A stretch of 64,000 nt of DNA from Nitrospira sp. KM1 (lineage in GTDB: Bacteria > Nitrospirota > Nitrospiria > Nitrospirales > Nitrospiraceae): contig NZ_AP022671.1 of assembly GCF_011405515.1 (NCBI RefSeq), positions 1,922,001 to 1,986,000 on the forward strand, given 5' to 3'. Of the stretch, positions 25,314 through 33,845 are shown one piece after another. The notes under the pieces are model-generated. The model saw nothing but the letters and a program-made list of their open reading frames with translations, did no database searches and had not been told where the DNA came from. Numbering within the stretch: position 1 is the first letter of the stretch; each line of letters opens with the position of its first letter. Position numbers and translations under genes: made by a program.

Positions 25314-26381
25314 GTGCAGCGTCTGACGGATAGTGCCGTCGTCTCGACCCTTGCGCCGATCAAGGTTGCCATTCTCGGTGCAGGACGCGGAGGAACGGCG
25401 CTCTTGGACTTGCTTCATCAGATTCCTTCGATCGAAATCGTGGGAATTTCGGATCGAGACCGTGGCGCCCCCGGGTTGCAGCGTGCGCGCGATCTGCATA
25501 TACCCGTGACGGACCGGGCCGAGCATCTGATCGGGAACCACGGCGTGAATCTGATCATGGACGTGACGGGCGATCCGACCATGGAACGGTTCGTCCACAT
25601 GCATAAACGTCCGGCGGCAGACGTCCTGAGTGGGTCCGCTTCGCGCGTGCTGTGGGAACTGGTCCGCCACGAGTCCAACCTTCAAGCGGAACTTTTTCAC
25701 GCGGAGAAGCTGGCAGGCATCGGCTCGTTTGCCGCCGGCATCGCGCATGACATCAACAATCCGCTGCAGCTGATCATGGGACTCGCCGAAAATCTCATGG
25801 ATGAACGCGACGTGACCACCATCCGCGAACAGGCGAAAGAGATCATCGAAGCCGTACGGCGAACAAGCGCCATCTGCCGGGACCTCACCCAATACGCGCG
25901 ACGGTCATCCGTACGCGATGATACGGTCGTCTCCGTCAACGGACGCTTGGACGAGGCACTCAAGATCGCCCGCTATGCGGCAAGCTTTCACGACATATTC
26001 GTCATCAAGCACTACCAGGCGGGCGTCGAAGTGAGAGGCAATCCGGACGAACTCCTGCACGCATTCGTGAATTTCATTACCAATGCGGTCCATGCCATGG
26101 ACCGCGAGGGCGGGACGCTGACCCTGACGACGCAGCAATCGAAGGAAACGATGGAAGTCCGGATCTCCGATACGGGATGCGGCATTCAACCGGACACGTT
26201 GCATCAGATTTTCGAGCCCTTCTTTACGACAAAAGAGCCGGGAAAAGGCACCGGCCTCGGCCTGTACAATGCCAAGACCGTTGTGAACAAGATGCACGGC
26301 ACGATCAGCGTCGACAGCCATGTCGGTGCCGGCACGACATTTACCCTCACGTTCCCCGCCGTCCAAGAAGGGCCCCCGTGA
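25314..26381 (+). CDS. histidine kinase with N-terminal Rossmann-like domain
   Basis: A 355-residue soluble kinase with an unusual input domain. Residues ~15-120 look like a dinucleotide-binding Rossmann unit (VAILGAGRGGTALLDLL, VGISDRD, NLIMDVTGDPTMERF). Then come HisKA with the phospho-acceptor in GIAHDINNPLQLI (~146) and HATPase_c with FVNFITNAVHAMD, DTGCGIQ and [16 protein letters not shown]. There are no membrane segments. The start is GTG 25314 with AGGAGGG upstream. The stop overlaps the GTG of the next kinase gene (GTGA). The fold of the N-terminal domain implies NAD(P) or nucleotide sensing, which is inference. Confidence 0.88.
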   Translation: MQRLTDSAVVSTLAPIKVAILGAGRGGTALLDLLHQIPSIEIVGISDRDRGAPGLQRARDLHIPVTDRAEHLIGNHGVNLIMDVTGDPTMERFVHMHKRPAADVLSGSASRVLWELVRHESNLQAELFHAEKLAGIGSFAAGIAHDINNPLQLIMGLAENLMDERDVTTIREQAKEIIEAVRRTSAICRDLTQYARRSSVRDDTVVSVNGRLDEALKIARYAASFHDIFVIKHYQAGVEVRGNPDELLHAFVNFITNAVHAMDREGGTLTLTTQQSKETMEVRISDTGCGIQPDTLHQIFEPFFTTKEPGKGTGLGLYNAKTVVNKMHGTISVDSHVGAGTTFTLTFPAVQEGPP

Positions 26382-28897
26382 TCCGGCCCCCGGCATCGGC
26401 CTCGACTCGAGGATGGAGACTCCAGACCAAACTGATCGTCTCCATGCTCCTCGTCGGAATGGTCCCACTTCTCGTCGGATTGGGAATGGCCTTCTGGCAG
26501 GGGTCGAAAGAGATTCAAGAGGTCAGTGGCGAGAGTTTCAAAGCCCTGGCCACTGAAGCCGCCAGAAAACTCGATATCTTGGTGGCCGAAGAGCTGTCCA
26601 GAAACTCCCGTATCTCGATGGATCCCGCCGTGGTGCGCGAGTTGGAGCAGCGACGGGATGCTCGGCGAAGATTCTCTGCCGGTTCTTCCTCAGATAAGAA
26701 CGATCAACAGGCAAAATGGGAGGCGAAAGATCCCGCTACCATCAAGGCTCTGACCGAAAATCCCATCGCGAATCTCCTGCGAGAATATTACACGGGAACC
26801 CGGAGTGAGCCGGACCACCTCATCCCACAGGTCGTTCGAGGAGCCACGAGGATGTTGTTCCTCACCGACTTGCAGGGACAGCTCGTCGCCGCCATAACGA
26901 CCGAACCGAAGTTTTCCCACAGCGACAGCGTCTGGTGGAAGGGATCCTACAACAAAGGGGTCGGGCAACTGTACATCGAGGATGTGTATTTCGACGAACG
27001 GGCGGGAACCTATGTCTTTTCGATTTCCCTGCCGGTCATGGACAGTCTCCGATACGAAGCAGTGGGGGTCCTGCATCGGGTCATCGATGCCAAGGAATTT
27101 TTCTCTCCGTCCATTCATCCGATTCGATTCGGGAAAACGGGCCATGTCATGCTCATCGACAGTCGAGGCATTGTGATGAGCTGCCCGATCCTTCCGACGG
27201 GCGTCAGCCTCTCGGATGCCGGACTGATTCCACTGGTTACTCCTCTTCACCCCGGATGGACGAGCGCTCCGAGCGACGGGCATGGTGGGCGCTCGTCATC
27301 GATCATCGGATTCGCCCCGCTGCCGGAAACGAGCCGCAATACGAACGGAACGCTCGAAAACGGCTCCTGGCACACGTTCGTGTGGCAATCATCCGACGAA
27401 CTCTTTGCTCCGATCAAACATCTGTTCACCTGGATGATTGTGTTTGGATCCATCGCGGTGGCGCTCTTGGCAACGCTCGGCTATCTTGCAGCGACGCGCA
27501 TCGTCACACCGGTTCGCCAATTGCAGCTCGCGGCGCAGTCGATCGGCAGGGGGGAACTGCGCCAGGCCATTCAGATCAATACGGGAGACGAGCTCGAGTC
27601 CCTCGCTGAAGAATTCAACCGGATGAACAAACAGCTGGAGGCGGCCTTTGCCGGGTTGAACGATCAAGTGACCCTGAAGACTCAAGAAGTCCAATATCTC
27701 CAACAATCCACGGACCAAATCCTGGACGCAGTCCCCACCCCCATCCTCTTGATCGACGACCAAGAACGCGTGCGCTATGTGAATCGAACCGGCCGGGAAG
27801 CATTGCGGATCCCCGACCGCAACGGGAATCCTCCCTGGCTCTTCGACATTCTCCCGGTCGAGGCGTCGCTGCAATCGCGTCTTCGAACCGAATTACTGGA
27901 ACAGGAGGCGGCCCAGGTCTCCGTTCCCGTCCCGAACAATTCGGGTTCATCACCCGACATCCGGTACCTTCGGGATCCGCTGATGCCCCTGGTCGGATCA
28001 GCCACGACGGACAGGCGAACGGAACTGCAGGTGGGACTCAGACTGTATCATTATCAATGGTTCCCTGTCATAGGCCGGCCGGGAGAATCCGATCTCATCG
28101 GGCTGGTGCTCCGGGACATTACCGACGACAGCCGTATCCAGGATAAACTCATTCAGGCGGAAAAGTTCGGTAGTCTCGGCGTCCTGACCGCCGGCATCGG
28201 TCACGAACTCAATAATCCGCTGTTCGGCATTCTGGGACTTGGAGAAGCCATTCAGGAAGAACCGGATCCGACGCGCGCGAAATCCTATGCGCGTGATATC
28301 GTCGAACACGGGAAGCGGATGGCCGCCATCATCCGAGATTTCACAGGTGTGACGGCCCGGGAATCTTCGGAGCAACGTCAGACCGTTCACCTCGAACGCG
28401 AACTCGACCAGGCCTTACACACACTGGCCTCCGGGCTGGAGCTTTCCGCGGTCACCGTCGATAGACAATATGCCGGTGATACCTGCATTCAGGCGATGCC
28501 CGACCAACTCCGTCAGGCCTTCAGCAATATTCTTCTCAATGCGCTCCAAGCCATGAAAGGGCAGGGAGTCTTACGATTGTCGACGTCGGTGACCGATGCT
28601 GCAGTCGTCACGACTATATCCGACTCGGGTCCTGGGATCTCCAAGGAACACCTTTCGAAGATCTTCGACCCGTTTTTCACGACGAAGGGACAAGGCGAAG
28701 GATCAGGGCTCGGCTTGACCGTCGCCCGCCGCATCATCAGACGATTCGGCGGTGATATCCGGCTGGAAAGCGTCGAAGGCCGCGGCACCTCCTGCTTTGT
28801 GACGCTTCCGCTCATCGCACATGTGCCCTCACCGCAGGAGGCATCATGGAACGAACCAGCATCACGTATGCCATCTCAGTCATCTCGTTCTTCATAG
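26378..28897 (+). CDS. membrane sensor histidine kinase (Cache-HAMP-PAS-HisKA-HATPase)
   Basis: A kinase of 839 residues. TM1 (~20-40) precedes a large periplasmic Cache-type domain (~42-350). TM2 (VFGSIAVALLATLGYLA, ~360-380) leads into HAMP (~380-435), a PAS domain (~450-575), HisKA with the phospho-acceptor in GIGHELNNPLFGI, and HATPase_c (FSNILLNALQAMK, DSGPGIS, FFTTKGQGEGSGLGL). There is no receiver. The GTG start at 26378 overlaps the previous stop (GTGA); the frame is open further upstream but that part shadows the preceding gene. The last ~50 bp overlap the cytochrome gene. It probably works with the soluble kinase and the single-domain regulator in one pathway. Confidence 0.92.
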   Translation: MIRPPASASTRGWRLQTKLIVSMLLVGMVPLLVGLGMAFWQGSKEIQEVSGESFKALATEAARKLDILVAEELSRNSRISMDPAVVRELEQRRDARRRFSAGSSSDKNDQQAKWEAKDPATIKALTENPIANLLREYYTGTRSEPDHLIPQVVRGATRMLFLTDLQGQLVAAITTEPKFSHSDSVWWKGSYNKGVGQLYIEDVYFDERAGTYVFSISLPVMDSLRYEAVGVLHRVIDAKEFFSPSIHPIRFGKTGHVMLIDSRGIVMSCPILPTGVSLSDAGLIPLVTPLHPGWTSAPSDGHGGRSSSIIGFAPLPETSRNTNGTLENGSWHTFVWQSSDELFAPIKHLFTWMIVFGSIAVALLATLGYLAATRIVTPVRQLQLAAQSIGRGELRQAIQINTGDELESLAEEFNRMNKQLEAAFAGLNDQVTLKTQEVQYLQQSTDQILDAVPTPILLIDDQERVRYVNRTGREALRIPDRNGNPPWLFDILPVEASLQSRLRTELLEQEAAQVSVPVPNNSGSSPDIRYLRDPLMPLVGSATTDRRTELQVGLRLYHYQWFPVIGRPGESDLIGLVLRDITDDSRIQDKLIQAEKFGSLGVLTAGIGHELNNPLFGILGLGEAIQEEPDPTRAKSYARDIVEHGKRMAAIIRDFTGVTARESSEQRQTVHLERELDQALHTLASGLELSAVTVDRQYAGDTCIQAMPDQLRQAFSNILLNALQAMKGQGVLRLSTSVTDAAVVTTISDSGPGISKEHLSKIFDPFFTTKGQGEGSGLGLTVARRIIRRFGGDIRLESVEGRGTSCFVTLPLIAHVPSPQEASWNEPASRMPSQSSRSS

Positions 28898-29439
28898 CAG
28901 GACTGTGGCCGGCCGCCACGGCATTTTCAGCGAAGGACGAACCGAAGCCACCGGGGATTCCTCCGGAAAAAGTGGCCGAATACGTCCATGCGGTCTTGCA
29001 GGCTGATCGCACCATCTACACGACTCAGGTGGTGAACCGGATGCAGGAGAAGGGAGTGGTGACCGCGGCCGAGCATTGGGAGCAGGACAATGCCCTGCCT
29101 CTTCCGGCCCAGTTCCTTCAGCATTCAGGGCGCTTGGTCGCCGAGAGCGGATATGGTATCCGTTACCGCCTGATCGGTCTGACGCCCATCTATCAACGAA
29201 ACGCGCCGGCGACGGAATTTGAGCGCAAGGCGTTGGAGTCCTTGAACCGTACGTCGGAAAAAGCGGTGACCGGCATCGTCTCGAGCGGTCGCAAACAGTA
29301 TTTCCAAGCGATTTATCCGGACAGGGCGGTGTCAATCGCCTGCGTTGCCTGTCACAACACCCACCCTCTCAGCCCCAAACGCGACTTCAAGCTCAACGAC
29401 GTGATGGGTGGGATCGCCATTACCATCCCGCTGGACTGA
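28846..29439 (+). CDS. DUF3365 (Tll0287-like) monohaem c-type cytochrome
   Basis: A 197-residue exported protein. A signal peptide (~1-27, ending around ATAFS) is followed by a DUF3365 domain, a PAS-like haem-binding fold. The single haem c motif CVACH is near residue 166. Upstream motifs LPLPAQFLQHSG and YRLIGLTPIYQ are shared with the second DUF3365 gene at 38535-39182. Such proteins are thought to sense redox state or gases in the periplasm. The start ATG 28846 has AGGAGG five bases upstream although it lies inside the preceding kinase gene. The coupling suggests that the cytochrome feeds signals to the kinase. Confidence 0.88.
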   Translation: MERTSITYAISVISFFIAGLWPAATAFSAKDEPKPPGIPPEKVAEYVHAVLQADRTIYTTQVVNRMQEKGVVTAAEHWEQDNALPLPAQFLQHSGRLVAESGYGIRYRLIGLTPIYQRNAPATEFERKALESLNRTSEKAVTGIVSSGRKQYFQAIYPDRAVSIACVACHNTHPLSPKRDFKLNDVMGGIAITIPLD

Positions 29440-29444
29440 ACAGG

Positions 29445-30557
29445 TCACACATTGGGAGTGGCCGGTCGGGATTGATACTCTTCACGATAAATTTGAAGCG
29501 CGGTGATGAGCAGGCTCACCAATACGGGGCCGATGAACAGGCCGATCATTCCGTACAGCGACAATCCACCGAGTATGCTGAATACCAGCAATAAGATTGG
29601 AATTTCGACATCGTGTCCAATGAGCCATGGACGAAGGAGTTGATCCACCATGGACACCACACCGACCCCCCACCCCAACATGGCCAGCGCCTTCCACAAC
29701 GGTCCGATCCAGTAGAGGTACGCAACCACCGGCCCCCAGATCAGAGCCGTGCCGCCCAATGGAATGGGAGCCAGAATGATCGTCAGCGCCATCAGGACGA
29801 TCGGGAACGGCACACCGAGCGCCCCATAGGCCATCCCCGCAAGCACACCCTGCACGATCGCCGTCACCACCACTCCCTTTACGACCGCGCGGATCGTGAT
29901 ATCGAGGCGAGCGATGATCTTCTGTTTATGCGATTCGTCGAGGGGGATCAGCTCATAGAGGACATCGACCCATAGCTTGCCGTCGGTATAGAAGAAGAAT
30001 AGGACCAGCAGCATGAAAAAGAAATCCGCCACCAGAAGGACGGTGTCTTTCAAAAACCCCCCCATTTGATCGACAAAAAATGCGCTGAAATATTTTGCTC
30101 CTGTCAGGACAGACTGCTCCATCGGGATCCCGCGAATGCCATCTCCGGACACGAGCGACTGCAGCCATTCTCCAATCAACGGAATGGCGGCCACCTGCTC
30201 CGGAAGACGCTCGACTCCCCCTCCGGTGATCCATGCGCGAATGGCTTTCTCGGCCTCCACCGCTTCCCGCACAAGCAGTACGCCCGTCACGACCAGCGGG
30301 ATGACGACGACCGCCAGCGCGCCGATCGTCAAGGTAGAAGCCGCGAGGAGATTGCGGCCTCCCAACATCCGGGTCAGACGCTCGTACAATGGATAGCTGA
30401 AGTGCGCCAGGAGCGCGGCCCAGAAAATGGGAAACAAAAATGGCTGAAACAACAGGATCAGTTGATAGAGCAGCAGGAGGAGGAGGGCGAAAAAGACGAC
30501 GGTAAATGGCTGGGATCGCGTCATGAATTGGGGAACGGACAGTCGGCTGCCGATCAT
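29445..30557 (-). CDS. AI-2E family transporter
   Basis: An integral membrane protein of about 370 residues in the AI-2E/PerM superfamily, with roughly eight hydrophobic segments and a large soluble loop (~110-170). Typical motifs are FFYTDGKLWVDVLYELIPL, ILAPIPLGGTALIWGPVVAY and GLFIGPVLVSLLI near the C terminus. Members export autoinducer-2 or act as Na+/H+ antiporters; which applies here cannot be told. The start is unclear: ATG 30557, ATG 30524 and TTG 30590 are all possible and none has a good ribosome site. It converges with the DUF3365 gene, leaving only 5 bp between stops. Confidence 0.85.
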   Translation of the reverse strand: MIGSRLSVPQFMTRSQPFTVVFFALLLLLLYQLILLFQPFLFPIFWAALLAHFSYPLYERLTRMLGGRNLLAASTLTIGALAVVVIPLVVTGVLLVREAVEAEKAIRAWITGGGVERLPEQVAAIPLIGEWLQSLVSGDGIRGIPMEQSVLTGAKYFSAFFVDQMGGFLKDTVLLVADFFFMLLVLFFFYTDGKLWVDVLYELIPLDESHKQKIIARLDITIRAVVKGVVVTAIVQGVLAGMAYGALGVPFPIVLMALTIILAPIPLGGTALIWGPVVAYLYWIGPLWKALAMLGWGVGVVSMVDQLLRPWLIGHDVEIPILLLVFSILGGLSLYGMIGLFIGPVLVSLLITALQIYREEYQSRPATPNV

Positions 30558-30593
30558 GGCGATCTTACACGGCGGGAGGGGGCAGCGCAATTG

Positions 30594-31037
30594 CTACTGG
30601 CCGGCATCCTTCTCGATCACGACGACCTGTTTGGCGCGGTGGGACGAAAGTTCTCGAACCATTCCGGGTAATTTCGGAATCTCATCCGTCCAGGAATTGA
30701 CCCCCATGTCGGTCAACCCCTGAAGCTTCGCGCCTTCTTCCATCATCAACAGTGGAGCATGAATTTCACCGATGAGGGTGGCGGTCTTCAGAAGCTGAAC
30801 ACGCTCGAGAGCGGTGACGTTGGCCTTGATCCGGCCGCTGCTGACGACCGTGCCGGCAGAGATCGTCCCTTGTACCAACCCATCCTCGCCGATGATGACC
30901 TGCCCTTTCGTATGAATCTCTCCTTCGAGGCGCCCGTCGATCCGCACCGTGCCCTCGACCCGAATCTCACCTCTCAGCTGAACGCCTTTTGCCAGGAGCG
31001 TAATGCTGTCGTCGCCTGAGAATCCGTTTTTCTTCAT
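30594..31037 (-). CDS. bactofilin (polymer-forming cytoskeletal protein)
   Basis: A 147-residue protein whose residues ~12-110 form the bactofilin right-handed beta-helix, with short hydrophobic repeats such as GEIRVEGTVRIDGRLEGEI and GTISAGTVVSSGRIKANV. Bactofilins self-assemble without nucleotide and scaffold cell-wall enzymes at the inner membrane. The gene is 36-70 bp upstream of the AI-2E gene and 161 bp downstream of a class A penicillin-binding protein gene, both on the same strand, which fits a role in peptidoglycan synthesis. The start ATG 31037 has GGGAG upstream. The acidic and basic C-terminal tail is variable in the family. Confidence 0.9.
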   Translation of the reverse strand: MKKNGFSGDDSITLLAKGVQLRGEIRVEGTVRIDGRLEGEIHTKGQVIIGEDGLVQGTISAGTVVSSGRIKANVTALERVQLLKTATLIGEIHAPLLMMEEGAKLQGLTDMGVNSWTDEIPKLPGMVRELSSHRAKQVVVIEKDAGQ

Positions 31038-31198
31038 GACTGCTCCCTTCTCATGAATAGCATCGACAGCTTACACCAGGGCGCCACGACGGCCTAGCAG
31101 ATAATCAATCACGGCCCGGCATGCACCAGTCGAGATCAACGGCCCTCACCAGGCGTCGGCCAATGTCTCGTCCCGCCCGGCGCCTGTGATGCGGTCAG

Positions 31199-33511
31199 TC
31201 AGGACAATCCAAAGGTCTGGCGGAACCGCTCCCACAACCCGCCGCCATGGATCTCGCAGTAGACGCTCGGCTCAGTGCCTTCGATAAAGACTTCGGCCAC
31301 CTGTTCAGGACATTGGGAGGTAGCAAGTTGCCCTGTCTTCGGATCCACGCTTTTCGTCACGACGCCCGACGGAGCATGAAAGACCTGCGACCGTGATGGA
31401 ATGACCTTTCTGGCCACTTCCATCCAGATCGGCAATGCCGCCTGGGCTCCCGTCAGGCGCAGAGCCTGTTCGTCATCGAACCCGACCCAAACGCCGACGA
31501 CAAACTCCGAGCTATAGCCGACGAACCAGGAATCCCGATAGCCGTCGGTCGTCCCGGTTTTTCCTGCAATGGCGCCATTTAGACCGAGGGTTTTCGCTCT
31601 TGCCGCAGTGCCACGCCGGATCACGCCCTCCATTAACGACGTGGCAAGAAAGGCGGCTTGTGGAGAAACGGCTTGCCGCCGGTCCGGTGTCGAGCTCCAA
31701 AGCGTTTGGCCCTGACGATCAATCGCCGCACGCACCGCCGTAGGACGGACCCAGACACCGCCGTTGGCGACGGCACCATAGGCGCTGGTGATTTCCAACA
31801 GCGTCGCGGACGGACTCCCCAGCGCAATCGACAGGTCTTCGGGCAATGCACCCGTCAGCCCGACGCGACGCAACAGGTCGACGATGGCACGCGGACCGAC
31901 GGCCTTCGCCACCCGCACCGCAGGCACATTGAGCGACTGTTCCAAGGCGGCTCTCACCGTGACGGTGCCCCGGAACTGCCGATCGTAATTCCTCGGGGTC
32001 CATGTCCCCGTTTCAGATTCGAATGTCACAGGCTCATCCGCCAACAAGGTCGCTGCGGTAAGATTCGGAATCGTACCTTCCCGGCTGCCTTCGAATGCGG
32101 CGAGATACACGAACGGTTTGAGCAGCGAACCCACCTGTCGACGAGCCTGGACCGCCCGGTTGAACTGGCTGACCCGATAGTCACGTCCTCCCACCATCGC
32201 GGCAATCGAACCGGTGGATGGATCCAGGATGACGACCGCGCCTTGGAGCGGTTGATCCGAGTTCTTGAGCGCCGGATAGGACCGTTCGAGCTTGGCCAAA
32301 CCGGCTTCCAACGCCTCGCCCGCTGCCTGCTGGAGGATAGGGTCCAATGTGCTGTCGATACGCAAGCCTTCTGGCAACGGCGTACCCACGATGTCTTCGA
32401 CTTGGCGAAGCACCGTGTCGACGAAGTACGGCGCGTCAGCCAACACATCATCGGACGGCGCGACGCGAAGCGGCTCGTTCACGGCCGCCTTCCATTCATG
32501 CTCCGTCAGCAGGTCTTGCTCTCTGAGCACCCGTAACACCGTGTCCCGCCGCTGTGTCGCCGACGTAATATTTTTCGTCGGGGCATAGGTGTTGGGCCCT
32601 TTGATCAGGCCTGCGATCACGGCCGTTTCACCGGTGGACAACTCTGACAACGCTTTCCCGAAGTAACGATGGCCGGCCTCACCGACCCCATAGATGGACA
32701 CAAAACCCGCCTGTCCCAGATAGATTTCGTTCAGGTAACTCTCGAGAATTTCCTGTTTTCGGTACTTGACCTCGAGCACGACCGCCGCGAGCGCTTCCTT
32801 CATTTTCCGCACGAAGGTCCGCTGCGGGGAATAAAACAGATTCTTGGCCAATTGTTGGGTGATGGTGCTGCCTCCCTGTACTAGACCGCCTCTGGTGAGA
32901 TTCCGCCAGACGGCCCTTCCAATGGCCACCGGATCGATCCCGATGTGAGAGTAAAATCGACGGTCTTCGACGGCGACGACCGCGTTCACCATCCGGGGCG
33001 GGATCTTCTCCAACGGTATCCATTCTCGCACCTGCCGTGACGCGCCGCGCAATCCGCTGATCAATTCTGGTTCCAGATACACAGGGAAAATCGGGCTTCC
33101 ATCCGGTTCTGACAACACCCGCGTGATGACGTCCTGCTCCACTTCGGCCTTCACCATGTTCGGCCTCACCAGTTGTTCCGGCTGGCCATGCAGATACACC
33201 GTGAGCGCCTCACCGGTCACGCGATAGTCGCCCGGCACACCAAGACGGTCTTTCACCGGCTTGTATCCCAGCCGTTGCAGGCGGTCGGCGAGTCGAGCTT
33301 CCTTGACGTGCAGATCCGATTTGATCTGGAACGGAGCCGCGTAAAGCCGCAATGGGGGATGATCCTCGCCCTTGGGAAGCTCAAGGAATGTGGCCAGATA
33401 CGCGCCGTATACGCCCATGACCGCACCCAGCAAGGCGATCGCAATTCCAAGGAACAGGAAATATTTGCGAATCCTGAAAGAGGAGAGGTCTGTCCCGACC
33501 ATTTCATTCAT
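31199..33511 (-). CDS. class A penicillin-binding protein, PBP1B-like
   Basis: A bifunctional peptidoglycan synthase of 770 residues anchored by one N-terminal TM (~17-40). A UB2H-like region (~60-150) precedes the GT51 transglycosylase domain (~165-340), which has EDRRFYSHIGID and QGGSTITQQLAKNLF. The transpeptidase domain (~400-690) has the SxxK motif in SLLKPFVYL, SLN in EQSLNVPAV, and KTGTT. All catalytic residues are present. It polymerises glycan strands and cross-links peptides on the periplasmic side. The two Cys near the C terminus (SQCPEQ and VYCEIHG) may form a disulfide. Confidence 0.94.
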   Translation of the reverse strand: MNEMVGTDLSSFRIRKYFLFLGIAIALLGAVMGVYGAYLATFLELPKGEDHPPLRLYAAPFQIKSDLHVKEARLADRLQRLGYKPVKDRLGVPGDYRVTGEALTVYLHGQPEQLVRPNMVKAEVEQDVITRVLSEPDGSPIFPVYLEPELISGLRGASRQVREWIPLEKIPPRMVNAVVAVEDRRFYSHIGIDPVAIGRAVWRNLTRGGLVQGGSTITQQLAKNLFYSPQRTFVRKMKEALAAVVLEVKYRKQEILESYLNEIYLGQAGFVSIYGVGEAGHRYFGKALSELSTGETAVIAGLIKGPNTYAPTKNITSATQRRDTVLRVLREQDLLTEHEWKAAVNEPLRVAPSDDVLADAPYFVDTVLRQVEDIVGTPLPEGLRIDSTLDPILQQAAGEALEAGLAKLERSYPALKNSDQPLQGAVVILDPSTGSIAAMVGGRDYRVSQFNRAVQARRQVGSLLKPFVYLAAFEGSREGTIPNLTAATLLADEPVTFESETGTWTPRNYDRQFRGTVTVRAALEQSLNVPAVRVAKAVGPRAIVDLLRRVGLTGALPEDLSIALGSPSATLLEITSAYGAVANGGVWVRPTAVRAAIDRQGQTLWSSTPDRRQAVSPQAAFLATSLMEGVIRRGTAARAKTLGLNGAIAGKTGTTDGYRDSWFVGYSSEFVVGVWVGFDDEQALRLTGAQAALPIWMEVARKVIPSRSQVFHAPSGVVTKSVDPKTGQLATSQCPEQVAEVFIEGTEPSVYCEIHGGGLWERFRQTFGLS

Positions 33512-33528
33512 GGTCTACCGTATAAGAA

Positions 33529-33805
33529 CTAGCAGTGTGTTGACAAACCCTGTGATGACCTCGGAATGGCATCGTGCCTCAGACACGGCTGCCATCAGCA
33601 TGCCCCGCAGGCTGTGAGAAAGGCGGCTTTTCTCACCCACCCGCCAGCGACTGTGGAAACAGTCGTTTTCCCGGGCCGTACGTTGAGCCTCTGAGGTTCA
33701 CGCCGTGCCGAATAAGGCACGGCACGCCTGTAAACGCCGCCGAGATAGTGAGGCGGCAGTATCCCGCGAGAACGCCGCCGACGGACTTTGTCAACAGCCT
33801 GTTAG
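33529..33805. repeat. inverted-repeat element B (MITE-like)
   Basis: A 277-bp non-coding unit with imperfect terminal inverted repeats: left CTAGCAGTGTGTTGACAAA, and the complement of the right end CTAACAGGCTGTTGACAAAG. Inside are a GCCGTGCC-GAATAA-GGCACGGC hairpin and a segment homologous to element A (GTACGTTGAGCCTCTGAG, later GAGAACGCCG). Relative to A it carries about 70 bp of extra sequence between those two parts. No transposase is present. It fills the gap between the PBP gene start and the symporter gene end. Confidence 0.7.
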
Positions 33806-33845
33806 GTCGATTCGCGCCGGGCGCGTCGGGTGACATGCCCGAACA

